46,289 nucleotides of DNA from Treponema sp. (GTDB lineage Bacteria; Spirochaetota; Spirochaetia; Treponematales; Breznakiellaceae). The DNA is taken from NCBI GenBank assembly GCA_009788065.1, contig WQSF01000012.1, positions 1-46,289 on the forward strand, given 5' to 3'. Below the pieces are notes generated by a model. That model searched no databases, had not been told where the DNA came from, and saw only the letters and a list, made by a program, of their open reading frames with translations. Numbering within the stretch: the first letter of the stretch is position 1; every line of letters begins with the position of its first letter. A program made the translations under genes and the position numbers. This document shows positions 15,284 through 24,738 of the stretch, one piece after another.

Positions 15284-16159
15284 TTATTTTAAAGCATTTT
15301 CTATCTTTTCAACTGCGCAATCGTCGGTAGAGGCGCCCGCGCACAAACCTACTGTTTTAAATAAAAAAAAGTTTTTGGGGATTTCTTCGGCTTCTTCAAT
15401 TAGAGCGCAGGGTTTGCCTGAACTGTCAGCAATCGCTAAAAGACGGCGTGTGTTGGAAGAATCTTTGCCGCCTGCGACAATAACCGCGTCCACTTCCGGC
15501 AGAAGTTCACGTAACGCCTGCTGGCGCTCGCTTGTCGCGCCGCAGATTGTATCAACAATTTCAAGATTGGGAAAGTATTTTTTTATTACATCGCCGATAC
15601 AGCGGTACTCTTCTTCGCTAATTGTAGTCTGCCCTAAAAGAGCAGTTTTTGCTTTGCTTCTTTTTTTTAATAAAAGCTCCGCCGCCTTTTGCGCCTCGTT
15701 TTCATTGCTTACAACCGAGAACGCGCCTGAATGTTTACGGCAGATTTGCTTTGCATATCCTGCAATGCCTTCAATTTCCGGGTGTTTTGCTTCTCCTGCC
15801 AAAAACAGACAGAAACCGGCTTGAAGCAGTTCTTGAGTTTTTAGCTGGCTTTCCTTTACTTTGGGGCATGTCGCGTCGATTATACAACAGCCCGCGCCGC
15901 GTAATTCTTTCTCTATTACAGGGCTTATACCATGAGCGCGGATAATTACAGAACAGTCGGATGTATACGGCAAGCCGTCAAGAGTTTCCACACCCTTGTT
16001 TTTTAAATCTTTTAAAACTTCAGGATTGTGGATTAAGGCGCCGTATGTGTAGACGGGAAAACCGCTTGCTTTGGCATCTTCGATTTCCTTGTAAGCGAGT
16101 GCGACGGCGCGGCGCACTCCCATACAAAAACCAAGGCAGCGCGCGCGTTTTACCGTCAT
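15284..16159 (-). CDS. ispH: 4-hydroxy-3-methylbut-2-enyl diphosphate reductase
   Basis: IspH (LytB) ends the MEP pathway by making IPP and DMAPP. The three 4Fe-4S Cys are C12 (GFCMGVRRAV), C98 (ATCPKV) and C206 (TICGATSERQQAL). Substrate His are H44 (IHNPEV), H76 (RAHG) and H126 (KHPE), and the SER block after C206 is present. At 291 residues it is standard length. An extra Cys at position 8 is not part of the known site. It begins four bases after secF and is the last gene of the yajC-secD-secF-ispH run; no clear Shine-Dalgarno is seen, so coupling to secF is likely. Confidence 0.96.
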   Translation of the reverse strand: MTVKRARCLGFCMGVRRAVALAYKEIEDAKASGFPVYTYGALIHNPEVLKDLKNKGVETLDGLPYTSDCSVIIRAHGISPVIEKELRGAGCCIIDATCPKVKESQLKTQELLQAGFCLFLAGEAKHPEIEGIAGYAKQICRKHSGAFSVVSNENEAQKAAELLLKKRSKAKTALLGQTTISEEEYRCIGDVIKKYFPNLEIVDTICGATSERQQALRELLPEVDAVIVAGGKDSSNTRRLLAIADSSGKPCALIEEAEEIPKNFFLFKTVGLCAGASTDDCAVEKIENALK

Positions 16160-16163
16160 TTAT

Positions 16164-17375
16164 TTAAGCTGAAACCAGCTTTTTCTTTTCCTGCTTAATT
16201 TTTTGATCGTTCCAGAAACTGACAAAGCCGGAAACAATGAACAGCGTTGTATACACGCCCGAAGTCATACCGACAAGCAGAATAAGAGCGAAATCTTTCA
16301 TTGATCCCGTTGTGAAGATAAACAGGAACAATACCGCAAGCATTGTAGTCGCTGTTGTAATGATGGTACGGCCAAGAATATTTGTAAGCGAAATGTCAAT
16401 GACATCCTTAAATGAATGATCGGGATATATGCGCAAATTCTCCCTTACACGGTCGAAGAAAATAATCGTATTGTTAGTTGTATAACCAAGTATCGTCAGA
16501 ATAGCCGCGATTGAAGTTGTGTTAAATTCAAGCCTTGTCCAGACGATGAACGCGATAATAACCAGAATGTCGTACAAAATCGCGACTACAGCTCCTACCG
16601 CGTATTGCAGTCTAAAACGGATAATCAGGTAAATAAGAATAATTAACAGCGCGAGAGGTATCAGATAAAAGACCTGTTCGATCAGTTTTTGCGACTGGCT
16701 TGAGCCGACATAATCAGAGCGGACTACAGCGATATAGCCTTTGCCGAAATAAGATTCAAGAATCTGAACAACTTCGTCAGATCTTACGCGATCATCTTCT
16801 TTGTCTTCGACACGGATCATAAAATGACGGTCGCCGGGCTGTCCGATACTTTGCACCGCAACGCTCTGGCTGAAACCCGCCATTGCGGTTCTTATTTCGG
16901 AAATATCAATCGGAGCGCTTGAAGGATCGAGGTAGTGCACAACAAACGGAGTAACGCTGTTTAACTGCGGATTTCCCTGCGAGCTGAAAAGCAGCCAGTT
17001 TGAATTAATATTATCGCTTGACGGTATTGTCACTTCAAGATCAGGCAAATCCCGCGCTATGGCGTTTTTAATCTCGCCGATTTCTGGGTATTCGGAAAAC
17101 AGATATGTATATGTTCTGCTTTCCGCGCCGATACCGGAAATAATAATATAAATACCGCTTCGATCAAATTGAATAACCGCGTTTGTCGTTCCGTTCCAGC
17201 GAAGGTTAAACGCTGTAGGAGCGATCTGCACTTCTTGAATAAGACCAGCCTGAAAATCTACGCCGAGCGCAAAGCCTTTGTTTAAAACATAACCGGAGAT
17301 ACTGAAAGCGACAAGAATGCAGGAGATAACCGCCGTAGGAATAAAAAACTTAGAAAATCGGATTATCTTTTTCAT
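16164..17375 (-). CDS. secF: Protein translocase subunit SecF
   Basis: This 403-residue RND-type membrane protein works with SecD to use the proton gradient in late steps of Sec export. It has a first membrane segment (~13-33), a periplasmic region (~40-225) longer than in E. coli SecF, and a five-helix C-terminal block containing AVGAVVAILYDILVIIAF and LGYTTNNTIIFFDRVREN, the SecF signature. Its start overlaps the secD stop by four bases, and AAGGAG in the end of secD provides the ribosome-binding site. Confidence 0.95.
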   Translation of the reverse strand: MKKIIRFSKFFIPTAVISCILVAFSISGYVLNKGFALGVDFQAGLIQEVQIAPTAFNLRWNGTTNAVIQFDRSGIYIIISGIGAESRTYTYLFSEYPEIGEIKNAIARDLPDLEVTIPSSDNINSNWLLFSSQGNPQLNSVTPFVVHYLDPSSAPIDISEIRTAMAGFSQSVAVQSIGQPGDRHFMIRVEDKEDDRVRSDEVVQILESYFGKGYIAVVRSDYVGSSQSQKLIEQVFYLIPLALLIILIYLIIRFRLQYAVGAVVAILYDILVIIAFIVWTRLEFNTTSIAAILTILGYTTNNTIIFFDRVRENLRIYPDHSFKDVIDISLTNILGRTIITTATTMLAVLFLFIFTTGSMKDFALILLVGMTSGVYTTLFIVSGFVSFWNDQKIKQEKKKLVSA

Positions 17376-19129
17376 AGACTGGCTCCTTTCGCTCTTGCGC
17401 TGCCTGATTCCTGAATACGCGTTGTCCAGCTTACAGAAAGCCCTTTACTGCCCATAACGTCGGTTCCAAAGTCGAAAATCAAGCGTGACACGAAAAGGGC
17501 GGTAAAGACCGATGAGAAAACACCGATCGAAAGAGCGACCGCGAATCCCCTGATCGGGCCGGAGCCTAACTGCGAAAGGAAAAGCGCGGCGATGAATGTT
17601 GTAATATTGGAGTCCATGATCGCCCAGAACGCTTTTCCAAAACCGGCTTCTATAACCGCTTTTCTGGATTTTCCAAGGCGCATTTCTTCTTTCATGCGCT
17701 CAAATATAATTACGTTAGCGTCTGTCGCCATACCAATCGTTAAAATGAAACCTGCAATCGCGGGTAACGTAAGCGTAAAAGAAAGAGCGGATAACACGCT
17801 GAACATTATGTAAAAGTTTAATAACTGTGCGATGATCGCGTTTATGCCCGCTGTTCTGTACCACACAAGCATGAACAAAAGCACCGCCGCGATACCGCCA
17901 AGAAGCGCGTAAAGCCCCTGACGAATCGTATCCTCTCCCATGGAGGCGCCGATACTCTGCTGGCTCGCCACATTAAGTTCAACCGGAAAAGCGGCGGTTC
18001 TTAAAACAAGAGCCAGATTCTCGGCTTCTTCGGAACTGAAACCGGTAATGGTTCCCCTGTCGCGGATACCAGTAGAAATTCTCGGGCTTGATTTTACTTT
18101 GTCGTCAAGAACGATGGCAAGATTTTTATCGACGTTAGCGGAAGTAAGTCTGTAAAAAATTTCTCCGCCTTCGGCGCTCAATCTAAAAATAACTTCCGGC
18201 TTGCCGTCCATATTGTTGCGCTCGACAATGGCGTCTTCGATATAGTTGCCGTCAAGACCGATTTCTTTTTTCACGGCGATAAAACGCAATGAACCGTCAA
18301 GATTTCTTTCCTGTTCATCAAGGCCGTATCTGTCTTTCGTGTAACAACCTAAAATCACAGTGTCTGCGGGAATAATTGAAGGATTCAAAAGATTGCCGTT
18401 CGCGTCGAAGGTTGTGGTAGGATTGAATCTGTAATAATTGTAAAAAGCTTCTGTAGCCTCTGAATCTTCGAGCTGGAAAGTGAGGCTTCCCTTTCCCATG
18501 ATAATATCATTGATTCGCTCGGGGTCAGCCGTACCGGGAATCTCAACATAAATTTGATCATTACCCTGTCTTCTTATGACAGGTTCGGTTAAACCGAATT
18601 GGTCGATACGGTTGTTTAAAACTTCCAAAGCGCGGTTCATCGCGTCCTCGGGATTATCGTCGGTTAATGTACGCCCGACCTGCAGTACAATGCTTAAGCC
18701 TCCCGAAAGATCGAGTCCGAGCTTAACCGCGTTACGCTGAAGATTCTTTAAAGCGAAAATATCATCGGCGTATTTCTGTTCTACTGCGTCCTGCGCTTCC
18801 CTTCTCGATGTAAAAGCTTCAAGAACCTGTCTTGCGGAAGGTTTATCGGAAACAGCTTGTTTAAGCGTTTTATATTTCTTCTTGGCGATGGATGTAATAA
18901 ATTCCAGATCCTCGGGGACATCGCCGTTCGTGCGGGCGGCGTCTAGAAGACGCTGAAGATCCTCGCTTGCGGCCTGGGAAGAATAAGTTCTTATCTGCTG
19001 TCTTGATTCCAGCGCCAGAGCCTGCTGATCCCTGGGAATGAAAAAATACCAGCGTACCGTGGGCCATAGAAACAGGAAACAAACCCCTAATACTAAAAGT
19101 AAAATAACGAATCTGTAGCGTTTACTCAT
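17372..19129 (-). CDS. secD: Protein translocase subunit SecD
   Basis: This 585-residue partner of SecF has an N-terminal membrane helix (~8-28), then a charged helical stretch (~38-120) before the conserved LGLDLSGGLSIVLQV motif. The periplasmic P1 domain follows (ALEVLNNRIDQFGLTEPVI, QIYVEIPGT). The membrane block includes TAAFPVELNV, then GFILTIGMATDANVIIFERMKEE with the conserved Asp of the proton path. It lies two bases after yajC and four bases overlap secF, the classical yajC-secD-secF order. Confidence 0.96.
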   Translation of the reverse strand: MSKRYRFVILLLVLGVCFLFLWPTVRWYFFIPRDQQALALESRQQIRTYSSQAASEDLQRLLDAARTNGDVPEDLEFITSIAKKKYKTLKQAVSDKPSARQVLEAFTSRREAQDAVEQKYADDIFALKNLQRNAVKLGLDLSGGLSIVLQVGRTLTDDNPEDAMNRALEVLNNRIDQFGLTEPVIRRQGNDQIYVEIPGTADPERINDIIMGKGSLTFQLEDSEATEAFYNYYRFNPTTTFDANGNLLNPSIIPADTVILGCYTKDRYGLDEQERNLDGSLRFIAVKKEIGLDGNYIEDAIVERNNMDGKPEVIFRLSAEGGEIFYRLTSANVDKNLAIVLDDKVKSSPRISTGIRDRGTITGFSSEEAENLALVLRTAAFPVELNVASQQSIGASMGEDTIRQGLYALLGGIAAVLLFMLVWYRTAGINAIIAQLLNFYIMFSVLSALSFTLTLPAIAGFILTIGMATDANVIIFERMKEEMRLGKSRKAVIEAGFGKAFWAIMDSNITTFIAALFLSQLGSGPIRGFAVALSIGVFSSVFTALFVSRLIFDFGTDVMGSKGLSVSWTTRIQESGSARAKGASL

Positions 19130-19131
19130 AA

Positions 19132-19548
19132 TTATTCACCGTTTTTGGAGGTTTCATCTTCTGAATCCTCCTTCTCCTCGTTTTTATCTTCTATTTTTTC
19201 TTCTTTTACCGCTGTCGGCTGTACAACATTGGAGATTGCGCTGCGTAAAAACTCAAGTTTTACGTTATCATCGACTTTCATGATTACAGTTGTCTCTTTT
19301 ACGCTCTGGATTGTCCCGTAAAGCCCGCCGATTGTAACAACTTTATCGCCTTTTTTAAGAGCTCCGAGCATTTTCTCGGTATCTTTACGTTTTTTGCTCT
19401 GCGGTCTGATTATTAAAAGGTAGAAAATGAGTATTATCACTATAAAAGGAATAAAACTGCCTAAAAGGCTTCCCCCTGTCGGCGGTACGCCCTCAGCTCC
19501 GGCCGCTTGCTGGGCGCCCATTAACAAAGAAAAAATAAATAAATTCAT
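19132..19548 (-). CDS. yajC: Preprotein translocase accessory subunit YajC
   Basis: This small single-span membrane protein associates with SecDF. I place the start at 19548, giving 138 residues, because AAGGA is then eight bases upstream; the ATG at 19557 would abut that site. The membrane helix (PFIVIILIFYLLIIRPQ) is followed by KKRKDTEKMLGALKKGDKV and TIGGLYGTI, the YajC signature. The C-terminal ~30 residues are Glu/Lys-rich and probably disordered. It heads the sec cluster under the promoter at 19581-19609. Confidence 0.95.
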   Translation of the reverse strand: MNLFIFSLLMGAQQAAGAEGVPPTGGSLLGSFIPFIVIILIFYLLIIRPQSKKRKDTEKMLGALKKGDKVVTIGGLYGTIQSVKETTVIMKVDDNVKLEFLRSAISNVVQPTAVKEEKIEDKNEEKEDSEDETSKNGE

Positions 19549-19580
19549 GAGTAACATCCTTCAAAATTGTATTACCAGGT

Positions 19581-19609
19581 CTATTAAAAGTCCCTGTGTA
19601 GATTAGCAA
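19581..19609 (-). promoter_or_regulatory. Promoter of the yajC-secD-secF-ispH operon
   Basis: On the minus strand TTGCTA (19604-19609), a 17-base spacer and TAATAG (19581-19586) lie about 33 bases before the yajC start, leaving a leader that includes AAGGA. The match is moderate. Confidence 0.4.
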
Positions 19610-19639
19610 AAATTAAGGTTTTATACAAGCATTCGGCTG

Positions 19640-20821
19640 CTATTTTTTCCAGACAATGGACACTTTAGGTTTTATAAGGGCGAAGGTTGACGAACCGATA
19701 TAATAGGAGAAATCGACTCCGGTTTCAATGTGCATTATGTCGAATAAAAGAAACAGAGCGCTAATACCTGCGTTTGCGTGGGCGGCGGCTTCGTTAACCC
19801 CTGAGCCTCCCGTGTTTGCCAGTAATGACACCCCGCCGCCGATACGGAATGTGATCATATTGCGTATTTTATTAAACCGTTTTTGCAAAGCCACATTCAT
19901 GTCAAAATCAACGAATGCCATACCTTTTCCTATGTTCGAATAACTGTCGTATATTTCCTGCATATTAAACCGTAAAGCGGTAACAGGGCTCAGTACATAT
20001 ACGGAAGCCGCAAATTCCATACCGGCGTTAAAAAAAGTCCGTTTGGACGAAATCGCTTCAATACTGAGACCTATGCACGGCAGATATAATTTCGGTCCAA
20101 ACATATCTTTTAAATCTCCGTAAACCGGAATTGCGGGATTAAAAGACATTTTAATAAAAACATCAAGCGGCTTTTTATAACCGATAAAAAATCCGTCGTA
20201 AGAAAAAACGAGCCCGCCGGGATTTTCGATTATTATATTGTAATTTCCGGGAACCAGTCTTTCATCGTCAAAGACAAGCCTTATTCTGGAGGTGTTAACA
20301 TAAATTTTTTCGACAGGAAAAATATATTTTTCCTGATCCCTGAGATATATTACGGATTCTTCAAAAATATTACTTCCCGAGATATGCAGTATCCTTTCTG
20401 TCATTTGATCCATATAAAACGATTCTGGAACTATCCTGTTAATTCCAGGCTGATATGCCGCGATAACCCTGAATTCCATCCATTCTGACGTTTCCCCTCT
20501 TCTTTCGAGCAAATCAAACGCGGTTATACTGTAACGGTACTGTCCCGGCGGCAATGAAAGATTTATATATTCTTCTTTTACAATCTGATAATAATAATCC
20601 GTGTACGTTTCTTTATAAATCTGAATCTCTATCTCATAATAAAGCGCGTACTGATCCTTATCCCACATTAAACGCTGGATAAATTTTGCCTCGCCTCCGC
20701 TGTAATCGATATGATACCCCGGCTGTAAAGGCTCGGCTTCTTCCTGAGCGCATAACACAGAAGCAGATATAAAAAAAACAGCGGCTGATAAAACAAGCGG
20801 GAGTATTTTATTATCTGCCAT
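19640..20821 (-). CDS. Secreted protein with probable outer-membrane barrel end
   Basis: This 393-residue protein has a signal peptide (PLVLSAAVFFISASVLCAQ). An N-terminal beta region (~28-130) looks like a fibronectin/Ig-type fold (LPPGQYRYSITAFD), followed by an IPT/TIG-like unit (~133-215: ILHISGSNIFEESVIYL, LVPGNYNIIIENPGG). The C-terminal ~180 residues alternate hydrophobic and polar residues with aromatic girdles, as in small outer-membrane barrels, ending IVWKK. Its start overlaps the end of the FecR-like gene by 11 bases (ATGGCAGATAA), so the two are coupled. Both carry Ig-like modules and may act together at the envelope; the function is unknown. Confidence 0.65.
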   Translation of the reverse strand: MADNKILPLVLSAAVFFISASVLCAQEEAEPLQPGYHIDYSGGEAKFIQRLMWDKDQYALYYEIEIQIYKETYTDYYYQIVKEEYINLSLPPGQYRYSITAFDLLERRGETSEWMEFRVIAAYQPGINRIVPESFYMDQMTERILHISGSNIFEESVIYLRDQEKYIFPVEKIYVNTSRIRLVFDDERLVPGNYNIIIENPGGLVFSYDGFFIGYKKPLDVFIKMSFNPAIPVYGDLKDMFGPKLYLPCIGLSIEAISSKRTFFNAGMEFAASVYVLSPVTALRFNMQEIYDSYSNIGKGMAFVDFDMNVALQKRFNKIRNMITFRIGGGVSLLANTGGSGVNEAAAHANAGISALFLLFDIMHIETGVDFSYYIGSSTFALIKPKVSIVWKK

Positions 20822-22730
20822 ACAGAACCCCCGTATCCCTTACCCGCACGCGTCCCGGACGCGGAATATCAAGTTCAAATGAATTCTGGCTTGCAGCGCC
20901 TCGTCTGACTATCGTTCCTTCGTCATTATAAAATACCGGCTCTACCTGCCAGAAGAAAGTACCGTTTTCCCCTAACGCCTGATAATCAGTAAAAGTATAA
21001 TTTAATTCTGACAGCGGTTCGCTCTGGAAAACTTGCTGGCGGCGCGGAGATGCGTCTCTATAGATGGTTACTATGTACGCGTTGGCGCCTTCAACCGAAG
21101 ACCAGTTAAATTCAATGTCTCTTTGGCGCTGTAATTCAGAAGCGCCGATTCTCATTCCGGCGGCAGGAAGCATTTCGGCGGGAGGAGGCAAAGGTTCCTG
21201 CCGCGCGGTATATACCTGCGGTTCGTCTTCTGTCTGCTCCTGTATTTCGCGTCCTGTTTCATGACGCGCAAGAGGCTCCTGCTGATCGGTTTCGGTGCGC
21301 TCATCCAATGCTAACCGCTCCTGCGTCTCGCTTTGCAGCCGTTCGCGCTCAAGCCGCTCTCGCTCAAGCCGCTCCTGACGCGCCTGCTGTTCCAACCGTT
21401 CGCGCTCCAACCGAACCTGCTGCTCCTGCCGTTCGCGTTCCAACCGAACCTGCTGCTCCTGCCGTTCGCGCTCCAACCGCGCCTGCCGCGCCAACTGTTC
21501 CTGTATTTCGCGTTCTTCCTGCGCCTGACGCTCTCGCATCTGCCGTTCCCGCAGAGCCTGCTCCTGGCGCGCTAATTGTTCCTGACGGGCGCGGCGTGTC
21601 TGCTCTTCCTGCCACTGCTGCTGCGCAAGCCTCGCCTGCTGCGCCTGCCTCTCTTCTTCCGCCTGACGCGCCAACCGCTCCCGGCGCTCGCGTTCCAACT
21701 GCGCCTGGCGAACAAGCTCCGCCTGCCTTGCCTGTTCCTGCTGATAAGCAAGCTGTTCCTGACGCGCGCGCTGCGCCTGCTCTTCCTGCTGAGCCTGTTG
21801 AATCTGTTCCGCTGACATTTGTGAAAGCTGATCGGCAGGAAGCAGCGCAAACTGTAAAAGTTCTGTAAGAGGCATCGACGCCAGTTGTTCCAACTGACTC
21901 TGCGACAGCGAGTTTAATTGATCTTCCGATAACAACGAAAGCTGCGCCTGCTGTTGAGGCGACATTAATTCCAAAACGTCCTGAGTATCCTCAGCCTGAT
22001 TATCCTGCGTAAACTTTTCTTCGCCCTGCGCGGGAAACGCTATTGCGTTAGAATCCGCTAAAGAAGGCGCAATCCTTGGCGGAATTACCGCGTCAACCGG
22101 ATAGTACGCTTCGCCCTGCGTATCCTGAACAACCATCGTACCCGCGGGGATTTCTCTTGTTTCTTTATTCTCGCCTGAAATCTGCGCCGATCCTTCGGTT
22201 ACTTTCAACACAAGCCCCATATCGCCCGTAAGCGCGTTAAATACGGTTCCAGGCGCGACTTTTACAACCTGTTCGCCGATAAGCAGTTGAAGCGCGTTTG
22301 AGTCCTTGTTAGACGAAATGTTAATATCGCCGGAAAAAAATTGTATTTGCAGTAAATTTGCGTCTTTTTGAATTCGTATTAATGTATTTTCACCTAACTC
22401 AATATTATTATCGTCTATATTTAAAGTCGCGCCTGAAAGACGGGCTATTCTGACAAGATCGCCTGAGTAAACGGGCGACTGCGTATTCAACCTGTCCCAC
22501 ACTACCCTGTCGTTATGGCGGCGCTGGACTGTATTGTACTTGACGGTTACAGTTCCGGCGGGCGGCATAATCAAAGATTGAAATGTGGCGAAAAAATCTT
22601 TGTAAAACAAATAAAGGCTTGCGCATAAACCGCAGATACAGAGAATAACCACGAAAACATCCGCAACTGTCGTCCTTGAACGAATTTCTTTCCTGCTCTC
22701 GGTAATTTTATATGAAAGTTCATTGTCCAT
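20811..22730 (-). CDS. FecR-domain membrane protein with Gln/Arg/Glu-rich coiled coil
   Basis: This 639-residue protein has a short cytoplasmic N terminus, one membrane helix (~23-43) and a periplasmic FecR-like domain (~75-190: SPVYSGDLVRIARLSGATL, LGENTLIRIQ, VKVAPGTVFNAL, EGSAQI). A low-complexity region (~255-500) made of Q, R, E, A and L follows, partly built from an 11-residue repeat (RLERERQEQQV); it should form a long coiled coil. The C-terminal ~100 residues resemble a fibronectin-type fold (RDIEFNWSSVEGANAYIVTIY). FecR domains normally sense or bind in the periplasm beside sigma factors; no sigma or anti-sigma gene is here. It may span the periplasm to the outer membrane. Confidence 0.75.
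   Translation of the reverse strand: MDNELSYKITESRKEIRSRTTVADVFVVILCICGLCASLYLFYKDFFATFQSLIMPPAGTVTVKYNTVQRRHNDRVVWDRLNTQSPVYSGDLVRIARLSGATLNIDDNNIELGENTLIRIQKDANLLQIQFFSGDINISSNKDSNALQLLIGEQVVKVAPGTVFNALTGDMGLVLKVTEGSAQISGENKETREIPAGTMVVQDTQGEAYYPVDAVIPPRIAPSLADSNAIAFPAQGEEKFTQDNQAEDTQDVLELMSPQQQAQLSLLSEDQLNSLSQSQLEQLASMPLTELLQFALLPADQLSQMSAEQIQQAQQEEQAQRARQEQLAYQQEQARQAELVRQAQLERERRERLARQAEEERQAQQARLAQQQWQEEQTRRARQEQLARQEQALRERQMRERQAQEEREIQEQLARQARLERERQEQQVRLERERQEQQVRLERERLEQQARQERLERERLERERLQSETQERLALDERTETDQQEPLARHETGREIQEQTEDEPQVYTARQEPLPPPAEMLPAAGMRIGASELQRQRDIEFNWSSVEGANAYIVTIYRDASPRRQQVFQSEPLSELNYTFTDYQALGENGTFFWQVEPVFYNDEGTIVRRGAASQNSFELDIPRPGRVRVRDTGVLYGR
21396..21494. repeat. 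33 bp tandem repeat, about three copies
   Basis: Units at 21396-21428 and 21429-21461 differ at one base; 21462-21494 is a diverged third. Each encodes 11 residues on the minus strand in the coiled-coil region of the FecR-like protein. Slippage could change the coil length without breaking the frame. Confidence 0.8.
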
Positions 22731-22756
22731 TACACACTTCTCATTTTTTATTATAA

Positions 22757-24628
22757 TTATTCGGAACCGATTTTATATTTCATTTCGTCCGCGTTAATAT
22801 CAACTTTGGAAATATCCGGCGCTTTAATGCCAAGCAGTTCCCTTACCTCTTTAAGAGTTTTTGGTCCTGACGTTACGCTGACATGGTTAATAACAGCGAA
22901 AATACGCACAGGTTTTTCTTTTCCTTTTACGGTAACGGAAGGCATCTCTTCCGTAATAAAGAAATATTTAACATGGTTCCACGTGCTTTCTGAAATAAGA
23001 ATATCGGTTCCCAGCGGTTTATTTAAAGATTCAATTCTGGAAGCAAGATTTACAGGATCGCCGATAACCGTATATTCCATGCGGACATCCGACCCAAGCT
23101 GTCCTGCTGTTACAATTCCTGTGTTAATTCCGCATCCGATAATAATGGGCGGATCACCCCGGTCGCCCGGTATGCGTTTTTTATTAAGCGCGACAAGGGC
23201 TTTTCGCATCATAAGCGCGGCTTTAACTCCGTTAAAAGCGTCTTTCGCGGGACTTCCGGCGCTGTAAGCCGTTCCCCAATGCGCCATAACAGCGTCGCCG
23301 ATAAATTTATCTACAACGCCGTTTGTTTTTTCCACACAGTCAACCATCTGCGTAAAATAATTATTAAGCCAAAAAACAATTTTGTCGGAAGCGTCCTTAC
23401 CGAATTCGTTTGTAAAAATCTCTGATTTTTCGGTAAAGCCGCGTATATCGGAAAAAAAGATGGTAGCGTGTTTGGGAAGACCGCCCGGTTTAATTTCGCC
23501 GCGCATTGCTTTTACGGCGATCTCGCGGTTTGTAAAACGCCCGAAAATACTCAGCGCCTTGCTCATCCTCTGAAAGCTCGCCGTAAGATAACCGATTTCG
23601 TCCCTGCTTTTGGGAACAAGGTCAAGCTCGAAAATACCGCCTTCAATTTTTCGCGCGGCATTAGCGAGAATTTTTAACGCGACAGAAATTGACTTGGAAA
23701 AAAACCAGATAAAAAGAATCGACAGGAATACAACCGCGGCGGTCAGGTACAAATTGCGGCGCGTTGTCGCATCGATCCCTTCAAAGATTATATTGTATTC
23801 GATACTCGTTATTACAATTGAATCGCCTGAATTCAATCTTGTATAAGCGATAAAGGATTTTACGCCTTCGTCTTCGAATAAATCCTGCCGGCTTCGCACG
23901 GGATTGTCGCGGATAAAACGGATATAACCTCTGTTGGAAATATTGGCTGCCTGCCTTACCATTCTCTGATTGGGATGTATCAAAATATCGCCGTCCGCGT
24001 TAATAAGGTACGATTGATTCACGCCGAAACCGAAACTTCCGCTTAAATTTTCAGGTTCAAAAAGAATCGACATCGCCTCGCCGTTTTGCATCGGATAAAA
24101 CAAAGCCAGCAAATGGTATGAAAAATACGGCGAGGCGTTTTTAATAACAGAATCTCCCGCAAGCGCGCGGTTGAAAAAAGATGAATTGGATTTGTAATAA
24201 AAATCGACAAGCTCTATATCGATACCGCGCGAAAGGAAAAAATTTTCGTTAATTAAAAAATGCCTGTCCTGCCCCGGCGATGAAAAAACAAGAGAGGCAA
24301 TCTGTTTGTTTTCCGCAAAGAAAAAACCGGCTGCCTGTTTTGCCAGAGCGCTGTCCGCGCCTGCGGAATTAATGATTTGCGCAAGAATCTGCGAATTTGA
24401 TTTTACGCTCGCGAGAGTATACTCAGTTTCCGCGGCGGATCTTCTGTTAATTTCATAATTATTTTCTTCCGCGGAAAGCTCTAAATCCTGTCTTACCATA
24501 TATGAAACAAGAAATGTTATTAACCCGAGGGAAACAAGAACAAGGATAGTAATAATTGTTACCAGCTTTGCGCCTATGGAAAATTTTATAAATTTATCGC
24601 TAAGCCGGTTTCTTTGGTGTCTAGCCAT
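22757..24628 (-). CDS. Class III adenylate cyclase with extracytoplasmic sensor and HAMP
   Basis: This 623-residue protein has a membrane helix at ~21-44, an extracytoplasmic sensor (~50-290; QSYLINADGDILIHPN resembles a Cache fold), a second helix (~293-312), a HAMP linker (~313-365) and a class III cyclase domain (~385-575). Metal Asp are D394 (FFSDIRGFT) and D445; base-selecting residues are K441 (VDKFIGD) and T520 (EYTVIGDPVN), the Lys/Thr pair found in several bacterial adenylate cyclases; N527 and R531 are present. It probably makes cAMP in response to a periplasmic ligand. The FecR-like gene follows 26 bases later. Confidence 0.92.
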   Translation of the reverse strand: MARHQRNRLSDKFIKFSIGAKLVTIITILVLVSLGLITFLVSYMVRQDLELSAEENNYEINRRSAAETEYTLASVKSNSQILAQIINSAGADSALAKQAAGFFFAENKQIASLVFSSPGQDRHFLINENFFLSRGIDIELVDFYYKSNSSFFNRALAGDSVIKNASPYFSYHLLALFYPMQNGEAMSILFEPENLSGSFGFGVNQSYLINADGDILIHPNQRMVRQAANISNRGYIRFIRDNPVRSRQDLFEDEGVKSFIAYTRLNSGDSIVITSIEYNIIFEGIDATTRRNLYLTAAVVFLSILFIWFFSKSISVALKILANAARKIEGGIFELDLVPKSRDEIGYLTASFQRMSKALSIFGRFTNREIAVKAMRGEIKPGGLPKHATIFFSDIRGFTEKSEIFTNEFGKDASDKIVFWLNNYFTQMVDCVEKTNGVVDKFIGDAVMAHWGTAYSAGSPAKDAFNGVKAALMMRKALVALNKKRIPGDRGDPPIIIGCGINTGIVTAGQLGSDVRMEYTVIGDPVNLASRIESLNKPLGTDILISESTWNHVKYFFITEEMPSVTVKGKEKPVRIFAVINHVSVTSGPKTLKEVRELLGIKAPDISKVDINADEMKYKIGSE

Positions 24629-24640
24629 AATATAAGCTAA

Positions 24641-24669
24641 ATTTTAATAAAAATAAAGCGAAAAATCAA
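24641..24669 (-). promoter_or_regulatory. Promoter of the class III cyclase gene
   Basis: On the minus strand TTGATT (24664-24669), a 17-base spacer and TAAAAT (24641-24646) end 12 bases before the ATG at 24628, leaving a leader of about six bases and no Shine-Dalgarno. Confidence 0.5.
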
Positions 24670-24678
24670 CAGACGAGT

Positions 24679-24714
24679 AAAAAAAAGGGGCTGTCCTTTG
24701 GACAGCTCCCTTTT
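24679..24714 (-). terminator. Intrinsic terminator of the outer-membrane barrel gene
   Basis: On the minus strand GGAGCTGTCC-AAA-GGACAGCCCC (one G-T pair) is followed by eight T (24686-24679). It lies 25 bases past the stop of the barrel gene at 24739 and separates it from the cyclase promoter. Confidence 0.9.
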
Positions 24715-24738
24715 ATTTGTTAACGCTATACAGGCGTA

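Noticed and set aside
21308-21868. Open frame of 186 residues on the + strand, Ala/Pro-rich
   Set aside because: It is the complement of the repeat-rich Q/R/E coding region of the FecR-like gene; its composition is a mirror of that low-complexity sequence and it has no ribosome-binding site.
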